DNA of 64,000 nucleotides from assembly GCA_011033025.1 (NCBI GenBank), contig WFMF01000328.1, forward strand, positions 62,001 through 126,000. Direction: 5' to 3'. Position numbers and translations under genes: made by a program. Of the stretch, positions 26,901-38,215 are shown in pieces. How positions within the stretch are numbered: position 1 is the first letter of the stretch; each line of letters opens with the position of its first letter. Origin of the DNA: Beroe forskalii. Its lineage: Eukaryota > Ctenophora > Nuda > Beroida > Beroidae. The notes under the pieces are model-generated. The model was not told where the DNA came from. It searched no databases and worked only from the letters and a program-made list of their open reading frames with translations.

Positions 26901-29900
26901 TCTAGCTCCTTGCCCAATAAACAATTAACAAACAATAATTTCCCTCCCAACTTGCTCCTATTTCCCTCTCACTTGCCCATCCTACCCCCACTAATCCCTC
27001 CTTACCCCTTCCCACCTGCCCCCCTTACCCCTTCCCACTCCTCCCTTCTAACCCCTCCCCACTTTCCCTCCTAACCCCTTCCCACCTGTCCCTCCTAGCC
27101 CCTTCCCACTCCTCCCTCCTAACCCCTTCCCACCTGTCCCTCCTAACCCCTGCCCCTCCTAGCCCCTTCACACTTTCCCTCCTAACCCCTTCCCACCTGT
27201 CCCTCCTAGCCCTTCCCACCTACCCCTCCTAACCCCTTTCCACTCGAACCTCCTAACCCCTTCCCACCTGCCCCTCCTAACCGCTCGCTCCCTCCTAACC
27301 CCTCGCTCCCTCCTAACCCCTCTCCTCCTCAGACAACAGGAAGCCGGAAGTGCTACGTCTCATGACCTCCATCCTCAACTACTCTGATGAGGAAGTGGCA
27401 GCCCTCCACCGGACTCGGGATAAGAAGTGGCTGAACGGCATCTTCCCGCCCCCCGCTGCCGGGGGCGCCGCCCCCACTGCAGATCTAGCTACCGGACAGG
27501 TAAGAGAGTAGGGAGGTTTTATTATCCCGGATATTAACTATTCAAGTATAGGGAAGCATATTTCGTTTTAATTAAGAGTTAATATTCTAAGGGTAATGTC
27601 GATTATTGTTCGTTAATAAAGCTCACTAGGAATACTGGAATTACAAACAGGCCTTTGTGATTGGAGAGTTATTTAGGGCTCGAGAATTAACAACAGAGCC
27701 CTACTAATTATACCATTCAACTCATTCACCTGTGATTGAGTGGTGTATAGTAATAAATTATACCAAGCATATAATAGTAGAAGTCCTGAACTCCTTAAGT
27801 CGCAACTTGTCAAGAGTAATCAATCATTCCTATTGCTCTAATCTCCCCATCTAACACTCTAACAGTGGCTGGTAATTGGTTGTCATAAATAACAGCGTTC
27901 AAATGGGGGAGGGGCTCCCTGGTTCCCACAATGTGTCAGGCCCCTAATTGGTCAGTTTGTCCTGCGATACTATTGGTCCGAGTATTACGCCGAGTTTTAA
28001 AGAGCTAGGGATCTAATGAACGCCTGGGAAGAAATGAGTAAGGCTCATTGCTCCCTAATCTCTGAGTACCTTGGTATCTTTCATCCTAAGCTCAGTGGGA
28101 AAGGCAGGGAATCGAACCCGGGATTTTTCGATCACGAGCCAATTGCTGCCTAACCTCTGAGTACCACGAAGATCGTAAATGTTCACTAAAATAGTGGCTT
28201 CCAAATTTCCTCTCAAAAATTTAGCATTTGTCAAATCTGAAAAACTTTTACCTTTTTTTTCATTAATAGCATGACTCTAGCCATAAAACGATTCAGTAAA
28301 TTATTGATTCTCAGGTCTCATGAGTATTGAGTAAAGGTCTTTTTGATATAGCTCCTCCTTCTTTTTCCTGAGAAAGACAAGTGTGAAACAGACAATGTTT
28401 TTCGGCTTCTTATCTAGTACAAGAATTATCATGACCCGGTGGGTGGTATAAATTAAAGACTTATGAAAATTCTCGACAGCACCAGAACCGAATTTCAGGG
28501 AGCGGTACAGGGTTCCTTTCCAACTTGTAGCTCTTAATTTCAGAATTAAAAACTTTGCGATAAGATGATCCTTTCAGCATGACAATTTGAAATTTAATTG
28601 CAAATATTTAATTGCCTGAAAATGCCTCTACCGCTAGGAAGTGAGGGTTATTCTTTAGACTCTGACGGCCGTCTCGTACACAGAGTCGCTGCATTTCCAT
28701 TGAGATTCCCGAAGATTACATTCGAGTTTTTGCTGGACTCAGAGCACACACACCCTTTGATGAAATGTCGTCAGCAATCACATGTTTAATGACACAGCAC
28801 TTCAGTGAATTATTAATATTACGTATATATTGACCCCGTGTCCGCTCCTGATACATGTGCGCCAAAACTCATTGTTAATTCTAGTTGTTAGCGGCTGAGG
28901 TCTTTGAACTGTGAACGCAGTTCGGTCTGCTGTATAGTGATAGCGCGGCCATTGATTGTTCTCTCACACGCTCCTCTTAATGCAGCAGTTGCCGCGGTAC
29001 CGGTACTGGTGCATGACAGTAACCTCTCCCCGGGATCCCAGACTCACCAGGCTCCCAGACTCCCTATACACACCGCTTGTTGTAAACCCCCCTGTTTGAG
29101 GCGCATATCACTCAAACTTGTTATACCCCTTTATATTACCCTTTATATTACCAGACTCCCTCTACGCACCGATTGTTGTACCCCCCTGTTTGAGGAGGCA
29201 TATCACCCAAACTTGTAATATACCCCCTTTATACCAGAGGACGCGTTATAAAGGAATCCTCTGTAATTGTATCGGCAATTCACCGGGGAGCCTTAGAAAG
29301 TTTGTAGTTTTTTGGGGGGGTAATTGGCTCGATAATAAGTTCGGCTGTACTGATTGGATCTTTCAAGATTAATACCACTTTAATATGCCGTACCAGAGTT
29401 CAGAAATCATAGTTTTCCATCAATTGCACCCCCATCAACACTCAATGTAACGAGTAATGTAGTGTGTATTTTCTCTAACTCCCTTATCCCTCAGAGTTTC
29501 TCAGAGCTCTTCGTGTCCTTCCTGGAGACAGAAGCTAACCGTGGTTCGGTAATGGGGTCGCGCCCCCTCCCTTCACCGCCCCCTCTCCGACCGAGTGCAG
29601 GCAACCCCCCGCCCAGCTCTCACCAAAGGAGCCCCTCCGCCGCCTCCTTCCATCAGAGATCCCCCTCGTCCACCTCCACCGCTTCCACCCACTCACTACC
29701 AGGTCAGTTGGTTGCTCTTAGAGGGGTGGTAAACTAGAGTGTTAAACAAGTCTTAGTAGAGTGGTAAGCTAGCCTCAAAGCAGTGGTAAACTAGTCTTAG
29801 AAGGGCTGTACACTGGTCTTTTAGGGGCGGTAAGGTATTCATGTAGGAGTGGTAAACAAGTCTTAGGGGAGTGGTAAAATACCTTTGAAAAGTGGTCAAC

Positions 29901-32357
29901 TAGTCTTAGAGGAATGGTACCAGTCTTTGAGGAGCAGTAAGCTAGCGTTTGTGGAGTGGTAAGCTAGTCTCAAAGAAGAGGTAAAATAGTCTTAGAGAAG
30001 TTATTAGAGTCACAGAACAAGTTACAGTAAACTGATTCCCGGAAATTTATTTTTCTGTTGGGAAATTTAGTTTGTTTGGAAATGAATGTAATGGCTAAAT
30101 AGCATTATTCTAGTTCGTCTTGACGACTGCTCAAAATAACTTGAACTGTATTCAAAATAATTTGTATTTAAGTGTAAAGGTTGCGCTCCAATGACATCAG
30201 TTCTCAATAAATCGCTGAGTAATGCTTGATTCGTTGACAAAGCTTTGTTTAGATAAGGGCAAGGATTCTAGAAAAAGCTTCTTTAAAAACTAAGCGCACA
30301 AATTCCTGTCTCGGTGATGTAACAGTAATTTTTCTTCCCGCTCTTACACCCGAATAAAAATAATAATAGCCTTGCCACGTGTCACCATGATTTAGGGTAC
30401 AAATTTTCAGATTTTCACCCAGGACTTTGTTTCAACTCCTCGGTATTATAAAATAAGTTCTCATGTTTACAGTTCGTTAATTTTGTGTTCCACCAAATTA
30501 TTTCTCCATTACTTTGTCGCAATATGTTGCATCAGCGATATTTTCTACCAGACACTTGAACATTTGATGATAAGGTGCGAAAGCATGTTTATGTGTTTGT
30601 ATGCCGCCACCAGTTACAGATAAAAGTTGTTTGTATGCCGCCACAATTTACAGATAAAAATTAAAACATCTCAATCGCCATAATTAAGGGGTTTCTTATT
30701 TAAACCAATACAATTATTAGCTTTAAATTAAGGGTTTCATTACATGAATTAGTAACTAATTATTTTGTATGTTATACAAGATTCAAGGCCTGATTATTGA
30801 CTGAACTAAAGTATGTTCTCCACTTGTCGTATCATGTTTATCAATCACAATACTTATAAGCTCGTTCTGTTAGTGTTATCTTGACATGGCAAATCAATTT
30901 GCAAATTGCAATCGCGCCTTGAATTTCAAAGAGTGAGCTCATGGTTTTTAATTATACAAAGAACAAGCCCATTGAGCGAGTACCACTTTATGTCACCGGT
31001 TCGTTAAAGCGTGGTTATACTGCTCGGGAAGGAGTGACAAAAGATGGATAAAACATGATACTGCGATACCTTCATCTTAGGAACTCAATCTCAACTTTCG
31101 TTTGTTTGTCACACAAAATCAAAATTCTGCTAATCGCCAATTTTCCCTTCAAGGGGCCACCGCTTCTCCTACAAAGCACTTAGAAAGGACTCAAAGTCAA
31201 CATTGAAAGTTTAAAAACTCCATTGTTCTTGGCAACTATTCTCTCTCTCTCAATCTTTGACGTATGTTTAAAGAGTAGAAACTGTATAATATGATGACCG
31301 GTGGAGGGTTGTTAAGGTTTATATGCCGTCAAACAACTGTAACCCGGTGACGTGGTCTCTCTATTTGACGGCATCATTAACACACACACACCGCGGCATT
31401 GTTTACACATTGGTATTAACGTGGAGTTAGGGGTTACTAATCCTGACTGCTGGTACAGCCAATCTCTCAGCGTTCTAGCAACCACTGCGCAAGCATTTCA
31501 CCCTTTCTCAGCGTTCGTAGCAACCACTGCGCAAGCATTTCACCCTTTCTCAGCGCTGTAGCAACCACTGCGCAAGCATTTCACCCTTTCTCAGCGCTGT
31601 AGCAACCACTGCGCAAGCATTTCACCCTTTTAACCTTTAATCAATCCCCGGGAATTCCCCGTAAATTGACATTAAAATGGTTTCAGCCTCGCTGAACAAA
31701 GAGGGAAGCAGTAGTTCCAGCAGTGGGCAGCCGTCAGACATCGGCCCTCAACCGGACCCCTCCACACCGCTGCCAGGTATAGAGATGATTAGGTGAAGTG
31801 GTTCCCCACTCCGTGCCCCACTCCCCCTCTCCCCCTCTAGGTGTCACTAATTCATCAGCCCCCTCTTAACCGCTCCACTGAAACACCCGAATCATGTTAA
31901 TAAGTATATATATAAATTTGTATATATCAAATAATATATTATCAAACCGTCGGCTTCCCTTTGCTTCGAGACAAAGCTTTGAGTTCCAAGATAATAACTT
32001 TTGACAAAATATTGCGATATATTTACGGGATTGGTTTGTGTTTGTGAATTGCCGACACACACGGAATTTCATCGGTCCGTCCAATGGGATGCCGGGAGTG
32101 TGATCACGAGACCCGGGCAGCCAATCAGCGCACAGCTAGCAAATCACGAGGTGTCCACACAGGAGAGGACTGACCGTACACAAGCCGTGTGTCAGATTGG
32201 GTCGGTCTCCCTCTCTCTCTGTGTGAGCCCTGTGTGACTCAGCAAACAGCGCGGTTTACACTGATTCGTTTCAGGGGCTCCCGGCCTGCCTCTCCATGTC
32301 TCTCCGCTAGTGGTGCCTGCCTCCCTTGCAGACTTGCTGTCCAACAAGCCGCGGTGA
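20932..32357 (+). CDS. FLYWCH zinc-finger / GMAP-210-like GRAB-domain protein, seven coding exons
   Basis: Exons and phases fit together: 20932-22502, 23766-23864, 25139-25265, 27333-27499, 29495-29702, 31687-31776 and 32275-32357 (stop TGA). Each is bounded by AG and GT, giving about 780 residues. Exon 1 encodes a FLYWCH zinc finger: TYWAC, then YRCKGR, then AHNH supply the Cys-Cys-His-His ligands. A helical segment of the kind that follows FLYWCH in MULE-type transposase relatives comes next, then a long Ser/Pro/Thr-rich linker. Exons 2-3 look coiled coil. Exons 3-5 match the C-terminus of GMAP-210/TRIP11: PEVLRLMTSIL, then SFSELFVSFLETE, ending near ASLADLLSNKPR. In that golgin this region (GRAB) binds Arf1-GTP at cis-Golgi membranes. 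The usual TRIP11 N-terminus (lipid-sensing helix, very long coiled coil) is absent from the window. The start ATG at 20932 follows a 3' splice site at 20917, so a 5' UTR exon lies upstream. Exon 1 needs a frame change near 21,180 (separate entry). GRAB identity is firm by eye; the fusion is inferred from splice phase. Confidence 0.75.
21165..21195 (+). other. frame break inside exon 1
   Basis: The N-terminal frame starting at 20932 (MMATTQHIFELL) is open to 21,324. The zinc finger, however, lies in another frame that is open from about 20,985. The composition switches smoothly near 21,180: SPETSPAPA in the first frame is followed naturally by RKSPVSGVSPPR in the second. One missing base in the run of G at about 21,179-21,181 would join them. 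A consensus error is the simplest reading; a true mutation or an alternative downstream start is possible. The site does not fit a standard -1 slippery heptamer. Confidence 0.6.
26950..27330 (+). repeat. C-rich intronic minisatellite abutting a 3' splice site
   Basis: About 370 bp built from variants of CCTCCTAACCCCTTCCCACC run directly into the acceptor CTCCTCCTCAG at 27,332. The repeat therefore acts as a greatly extended polypyrimidine tract upstream of the exon encoding the GRAB core. C-runs of this density could also form i-motifs, or G-quadruplexes on the other strand. Confidence 0.8.
28040..28172 (-). mobile_element. tRNA-derived SINE fragment
   Basis: Read on the minus strand, 28,150-28,165 gives GGTACTCAGAGGTTAG, an RNA polymerase III A-box-like sequence. 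About 40 bp on comes GGGTTCGATTCC, a near-perfect B box. A second partial copy of the A-box segment follows at about 28,040-28,070. The arrangement fits a tRNA-derived SINE head rather than a functional tRNA, since no full cloverleaf with an acceptor stem is evident. It lies in an intron of the FLYWCH/GRAB gene. Confidence 0.5.
29703..30005 (+). repeat. degenerate intronic repeat with GTAAAC/GTAAGC cores
   Basis: Starting at the donor of exon 5, about ten degenerate 25-30-bp units share the pattern GTGGTAAACTAGTCTTAGAG. Each carries a GTAAAC, GTAAGC or similar 5'-splice-site-like core. It is intronic and has no coding potential. Confidence 0.65.
31455..31630 (+). repeat. ~40-bp minisatellite, four copies
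   Basis: Four near-identical tandem copies of a unit containing AGCAACCACTGCGCAAGC and TTTCACCCTTTCTCAGCG lie about 60 bp upstream of the acceptor of the exon at 31687. The pyrimidine-rich portion could influence splicing of that exon. Confidence 0.8.
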
Positions 32358-32408
32358 CGTGTCATGTGACGTGTCATGTGACGTCACGACGTGTCATGTG
32401 ACGTCACG
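32358..32408 (+). repeat. TGTCATGTGACG repeat directly after the stop codon
   Basis: Immediately downstream of the TGA, a short repeat alternates GACGTGTCATGT with GTGACGTCACG. It contains palindromic TGACGTCA (consensus CRE) and TCATGTGA (E-box-like) motifs. It would lie in the 3' UTR. Its role is unknown. Confidence 0.6.
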
Positions 32409-35400
32409 CAAGAGCGTGAGAATAGTACCAGAGAGACGAGAGGTTTTGCGCTGCACCTGTTCTCTTCCCCCCGAGAGAGAGAAGGAGGGAGTTAGTGACG
32501 GGACCAATGAGAAAGATTACAGACCGAATCATCGTCAAGTGGCCGGAACCACTTAGAACAATCAGACTTTGAGTGAGAGAACACACACATATATATACGC
32601 ACTAATTGCTATGTATAAAGTTTAACGAGTTGTCAACATTTTAGATCGTAGTATTATATATTATGGACTTGTAAAGATTTTAATTTGAAAATAATTTTAG
32701 AAAATTAAGGACATTGTACTTGAGTGGCAAGCTTTATTGATATTATATATGGCGACTGGCTTCACTTGATCAATATGTCAAGGGTTGTGTATTTCTTGAA
32801 GTTTGTCGTTATTTTTCTGGTTAAAATTTAGTGTTATGATTTTTCTTGTTACAATCATTCTAAGCTGTTGCTTTGTTTACCCTGTAAATCTTTAATTCTT
32901 CTCTTTACTGGGGTTGTTCCACATCAAGCATACGGGCATGGCTTGATCAGATTGCAGCACTACTGTACAGTGGTTTGTAGATAAAAATACAAATTAACTG
33001 TTACCTAAACATGCGATCATATTCATATTTTGCTAGATTTTACACTTAATATCTTTCAGCCAGCTTATACTATAAGCTGGCTGCAATGGAATGCAACTCA
33101 ATCTTTATAGTGCAATTCAGATCTAAACGATCGATTATGGATTAAGATAGTTTAGTGAATTTTAACCCATTACATCATGTGTGCAACTGCACATTTATCG
33201 AAGGGATTGACAGACGGCAGACGAACATTTTACTGTGCGGGCAATTTAAATTACTTGTCATTGAATTTCTGTCGGAATTACCGCATTTTATCGATCGATC
33301 CACGTGCACACATTGGTAAATTTAAAATTAAAGTGACCCAAATCTCAGAAAGCTGTGGAATCACCCTTGTAGTTGTACTGATCCGCTCTTTAATTTTACT
33401 TCCCAAATTATGGATTTTGCTGGAGATAACCTTTGATGTGATGTTAAAAGTTACAGTTTGAATTTTAACTGACCTTGTAAAGTTATCCATTTGTTTGACT
33501 TTGAGAATTAGATTTGGATGTCATGTTTTCTAATTAATGGAATAAATGTGCCGACTGTCACTGAAAGGGGATTGAAGTATCGGGGCTTTAGAAAAACAGG
33601 ACGTCTGGGGAAGGCTGAAATGGGAGTATTGGTACCTTTGCCAATGCCATAACCCTTTAGCGATGTCTGCTGGGGCTGATGACGACAAGGATCTTAAGCA
33701 AGATCTTTCTGTACCATAAACCAAGTCCTATTCCTTTTCGTGGCTCCAATCTTATTGACATTCCCCCAAGCGAACTTATTTAGGGAGGGGGGCCAACCCT
33801 TATTTTGGAAAACTTGAATTTGGAAAACATGAATTTGGAATAGGAGTTGGCCAGGATGGCCTGGGCGTGTGCCAACATTTTGACTGTGGTTTTGAGTCCC
33901 TGGGTAAAAACATTGTCCATTTGAGACCTCGGAGCAAAAATGGGGTGAAATATCAAAATTTAAACGGAAGGAGATAGATCTTCGCTTTCGATATCAATTC
34001 GTCTCGACGAGCTGATCATTTTTAGTGTATTTGTTTTTCAAAATTGGATGAAAAATTGCCAAGTTATGGCCTTGCGAAGCGCGCGCCGAGGTGGCAGTTG
34101 GCCTATTTTTGGCCCAAATGGGCCCAAAACTTTTTTGGGGGCCTAAATCAACAATCCGGTTTCTGCGGAATTTATACTTCCGGCCGGAGTTATTAGTTTA
34201 GACGTTGATGGTTGAGTGGAGGACACTTTGGAATTGGAAATATTCTAGAATTGGCCAATTTTGTGGTTTTTGGGAAGTTTTTATGGGCTAAAATGGCAAA
34301 ATGACGTCCAATTCACGTATAAATTGGTTTATCCATCAATTTTGACCTGAATGATGGGCAAAGGGGCCATCTATAATTAAGGACGTCCGCAATGAGGGTG
34401 TAGGGGAAGTCTGGCCAATTGGCCAACGTTTCCAAATATTTAACATAGGGGGAGGTGGTGTAATGGTGTTATGGAAATTTTGGTCCGGGGGAGGGCTTTC
34501 TGGAACACAAGGGGGCTGGCGGGAGAGAGGTCTAAAATGGCCGAAATATTGCGGACATCCTTTATGGTTGGCCCTTACTAAACACGCACACCAGTGCGGG
34601 CTTAGGAAGGATGGCCCCAAAGTATCTCCAAAAATATAATGGCCATCTTTAGGCCCGAAATAGGCCAACTTTGAATTTGGCACGCGTGCTTCGCAAGGCC
34701 ATAATTTAACCATTTTTAATCCAATTTTGAAAAAAAAGACTCAAATCATCAGGTCGTCGAAACGAATCGAATGCAATCAAAAGCTCAGCTCTATTTCCTT
34801 CGGTTTAAATTTCGATTCCTGTAAGCCCGTACGCCAGTTTTGTGGTAGAAAGGCCTTTCTACCACACCGATTTTGTCGTACGATGTATGACCCGCCGCTG
34901 ATTCTCACGAGGGTCTGTCAACGGCCGACAAATTTAGTTAGGATAGAAAGAGATTGATGTTTTATCTGTGACGTCACTCTGCACAGCCTTCGCCAGGCCC
35001 ATATCCTGGATCCGAGTCTGGGCGCACGACGCGAAGGGGCCAGGGAACGTTTGTGGTCTTGCAACAACAACCGACGGACGTTGCCCGTCTATTTCCTCTG
35101 ACATGGGAAGGCGCAAAGTGACGTCCAAATCTGGAACGGTGCGCCGACAAATATAAACGGCTCTGGCTCCCACTCACGCCTTCACGGATCGACTCAAAAC
35201 CTCAACCTTATTAGCCCAGAACCATAACCTTCGCCCTTACCCTAATGAACCTTGATCTTCATTCTGATCCTAAAATCCTGATCTTCGATCGGATCCTAAA
35301 ATCTTAGCCCTCAAAGAGCTTGTCGGCAACAAACCGATTGGTTCATGTATGTTTGAATTTCGGCCGTTCATATGCGCGCGCGCGTTACAAATTGGGTTAC

Positions 35401-36022
35401 ATAAAGCGCACAATAAAGTATCTGTTTATTCTTTTTGCAACGCGCCTTACGTCTTATACCATGAAATTGGGGCATTTGATATTGTCGCAAAACTTGGACG
35501 AAGTATTGACATATTGAAATGGCTGCCTTTCCCCTGGAAACATTCAAACGTGTACATTAGATGTCAATTAAACCAAGCTGAGTGATTATTTCATCAATTC
35601 AGATCGTTTTACAGTTATGCATGCTCATATGCCGTAAACTATACATCAAAAAGTACGTCGAAAGGACAGGTAGTAAGAAACGAGCACTGTCCCGTACTCC
35701 CATAGCTCTTAACGCACGAAAACAAGGTCATGTGTTAAAGATATTCCTTCAAATAAAATATTACAACAGTATTTACAGATCTAGAAAGAACGTTACATAA
35801 TTATTAATTACGTATCGATTGATAATTATCATTCAGACACTGATCTGTTGAAGTCAATAACAAATGATTGACCAGCAACATAACTTCAACTGAAAAACAA
35901 GAGATGTCTCGTGTTTGATCAAATAAAACTATGGATGCAGTGCCGAGCGACCCCTCAGTTTATATTTGACACCCCTGAATACCAAGATCTGAACTTCCCT
36001 CCACCCGTCACGTCAACAGAAT

Positions 36023-38215
36023 CTAATCGTCGAGTTCAGAGTCAGAACTGAACTCCTCTTGTCTCAGGTTTCTCTGGATTTTCACTGATTTCTTCTCCTC
36101 AACATGCTCCACAGGCGGTCTAGTGAGGTCACCTGCAAAGTGAGATGATCAGTTAACTGTGAGTGAAATAAATTTCATGTCCATAATGAAATAATCCGTA
36201 CAGTGTAACGTTCTATGCATCAGTTGACGAGTGATGACAAGCCCCCTCCTACTCCGACCACGCCTTCCTTGACGAGCAGCCCCTCCTACTCCTACCACAC
36301 CTTCCTTGACGACTGATGACCAGCCCCTCCTACCACGCCTTTCTTGACGAGTGATGACAAGACCCTCCTACTATGCCTTCCTTGACGAGTGATGACTAGC
36401 CCCTCCTACTCCCACCTCACCTTCCTTGACGAGTGATGACCAGCCCCTCCTAATCCTACCACGCCTTCCTTGACGAGTGATGACTAGCCCCTCCCACTCC
36501 TACCACGCCCCCCTACTTCACGCCTTCCCTGACAGTTCACGTACCCGAATAATTGATGATCTTGTTCTGAGCTATTCTCCATTCCAGCAGAGATGTTGGG
36601 AAGTTATCGGTACTTCCAAGATCATCAAATCCAACCACCCTGTCAATGACGGAATATCGTAACAGAATTAATATAAATGATTGGTATTTTGATATGACCA
36701 CAATCAAGAAGTCACTCTCCGCAGAAATTGGGGAAATACACACAAAAGGAGGCAACGGGCAAAATCGCGCACACTGCACAATTCGTGTTCTTTGTTATTT
36801 TATCGAAACACCCCTACGATGAAATCATACTTTTTTTATTTCGAAGTCTATTTTAAAATAAACTCCCCCTTTCGATTTTCGAACCCTGTGATGCATATAG
36901 CATACCTGTCAATAACGACGGAGTCTTTGCACATGAGAATAGTTGGCATAACTTTAATCTTAAGTCTTTCAGAAAGGAATGGCGCTTTCTCGGCATTCAG
37001 TCTGATAAACCGTGTCTCGTAGTGCTTGAGACACAGCTGACTGAGATGCTTGTCAACAATCTTACACCTGAAATGAAATGTAATGTAACATGGATATTAC
37101 ATGATAGAGACGAGCGTTCTCTAACGTATTTCTGATGCAGTACATGTACAATTGTACAATGCAAATTGTAGTGTTGTTCATGAAACGAATTTAAACAAAT
37201 CCTAATGGATTCAAATGGATCGTGAACATTGCATTGAAGGGATACAAATGCAATTGTCTATGTAAAAGAGGCAGACATCTCCACATTACCTGAAGCTAGT
37301 GTCTACGTAGAAGAGCCAGACAACCTTACTCAACCCCATCTTACCTGAAGCTAGTGTCTATGTGGAAGAAACAACAGCTCCATCTAACCTGAAGCTGGTG
37401 TCTATGTAGAAGAGGCAGACAGCTCCATCTTACCTGAAGCTAGTGTCTATGTAGAAGAGGCAGACAGCTCCATCTTACCTGAAGCTAGTGTCTATGTAGA
37501 AGAGACAGACAGCTCCATCTTACCTGAAGCTAGTGTCTATGTAGAAGAGACAGACAGCTCCATCTTACCTGAAGCTAGTGTCTATGTAGAAGAGACAGAC
37601 AACCCTGTCACTCTTCTTGCCGATCTCGAAGAACTCTTTTTCGTTGGTGATAGTGTCGTACGTTCCGTGACCCAGATTCTTATACTCCTGCTTCTGATCC
37701 TGGGAGAAGTATTGTCAGTCACGTACGAATTAAAGAAGTCACGTACGAATAATGATTGTGGAAAAGATGAGAAATCTGACTGATAATTGGGATAATATCC
37801 TAAACATGGTAACTTGAACATGAAGTATGGGCTTGCAACAAGCTGCAAAAACTGAACACTGGAAAGGTTCCACTAAGTTCATTAGTAAAGAGAGAAAGCT
37901 GCAGTTCTGACCTGGAGTTTCTGCATTTGTTTGATACGGCGCTCTCTAATGGCTTCTAAATCATCCTCGTCCATCTTCTCTAGCTTCTCCAGCTCCTGTA
38001 GATCAGATTCAAATATGGATATAATCATTTAAGTTTCAATATACATTTGATTGTGCAAATTTCAATATACAATGCACAATAATGTACAATGTACAATGTA
38101 CAATAAACCATGTACAATGCATACTTACAGCGTCAACTGTAGCCTCCATGGCCTCCACAGCCCCAGCCACCATCTTGTTTATCATTTCCTGCTGCATTGC
38201 ACCACCAGCGGCCAT
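36023..38215 (-). CDS. TXNDC9: thioredoxin domain-containing protein 9, copy 1 (intact)
   Basis: Six exons, all with correct phases: 38215-38129, 37995-37912, 37699-37569, 37067-36906, 36639-36545 and 36132-36023 (TAG), giving 222 residues; the human protein is about 226. TXNDC9 is a phosducin-like, thioredoxin-fold protein that acts with the CCT/TRiC chaperonin in actin and tubulin folding. Family marks seen: acidic N-terminal helix with MDEDDLEAIRERR, GHGTYDTI, FYIDTSFRCKIVDKHL with the single Cys in place of a CxxC pair, LNAEKAPFL, the cis-Pro strand KVMPTI, VVGFDDLGSTDNFPT, LEWRIAQ, and an acidic tail SSDSELDD. The start is the MAAGGAMQQEM methionine. Intron 3 holds a 45-bp splice-donor minisatellite and intron 5 a 44-bp minisatellite. 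The 3' end of the intron before exon 5 resembles the end of exon 4. The gene lies downstream of NUP93 on the same strand and convergent with the FLYWCH/GRAB gene. Confidence 0.92.
36215..36535. repeat. 44-bp minisatellite in TXNDC9 intron 5, unit 1
   Basis: Seven to eight degenerate copies of the repeat containing GACGAGTGATGACCAGCCCC and CTACCACGCCTTCCTT. The homologous intron in unit 2 (about 49,305-49,385) has only one to two copies. The array is therefore ancestral to the duplication and has changed copy number since. Confidence 0.85.
37285..37615 (-). repeat. 45-bp minisatellite made of an exon end plus its splice donor, unit 1
   Basis: On the minus strand the end of TXNDC9 exon 3 and its donor (CTAGCTTCAG|GTAAGATGG) is repeated about seven times with a 45-bp period. 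Examples of the TACCT landmark lie at 37,476 and 37,521. Each unit starts with GTAAGATGGAG, passes through a CTGTCTGTCTCTTCT pyrimidine tract and ends in CTTCAG, so every junction is a juxtaposed acceptor and donor. The exon-proximal copy gives the real exon end at 37,569. The leftmost copies are degenerate. Confidence 0.85.

Noticed and set aside
35320-35585. Two overlapping frames in unit 1, also partly in unit 2 (45,630-45,780)
   Set aside because: The unit 2 counterpart is interrupted and shifted, and the residues show no family; conservation is no better than surrounding non-coding DNA.
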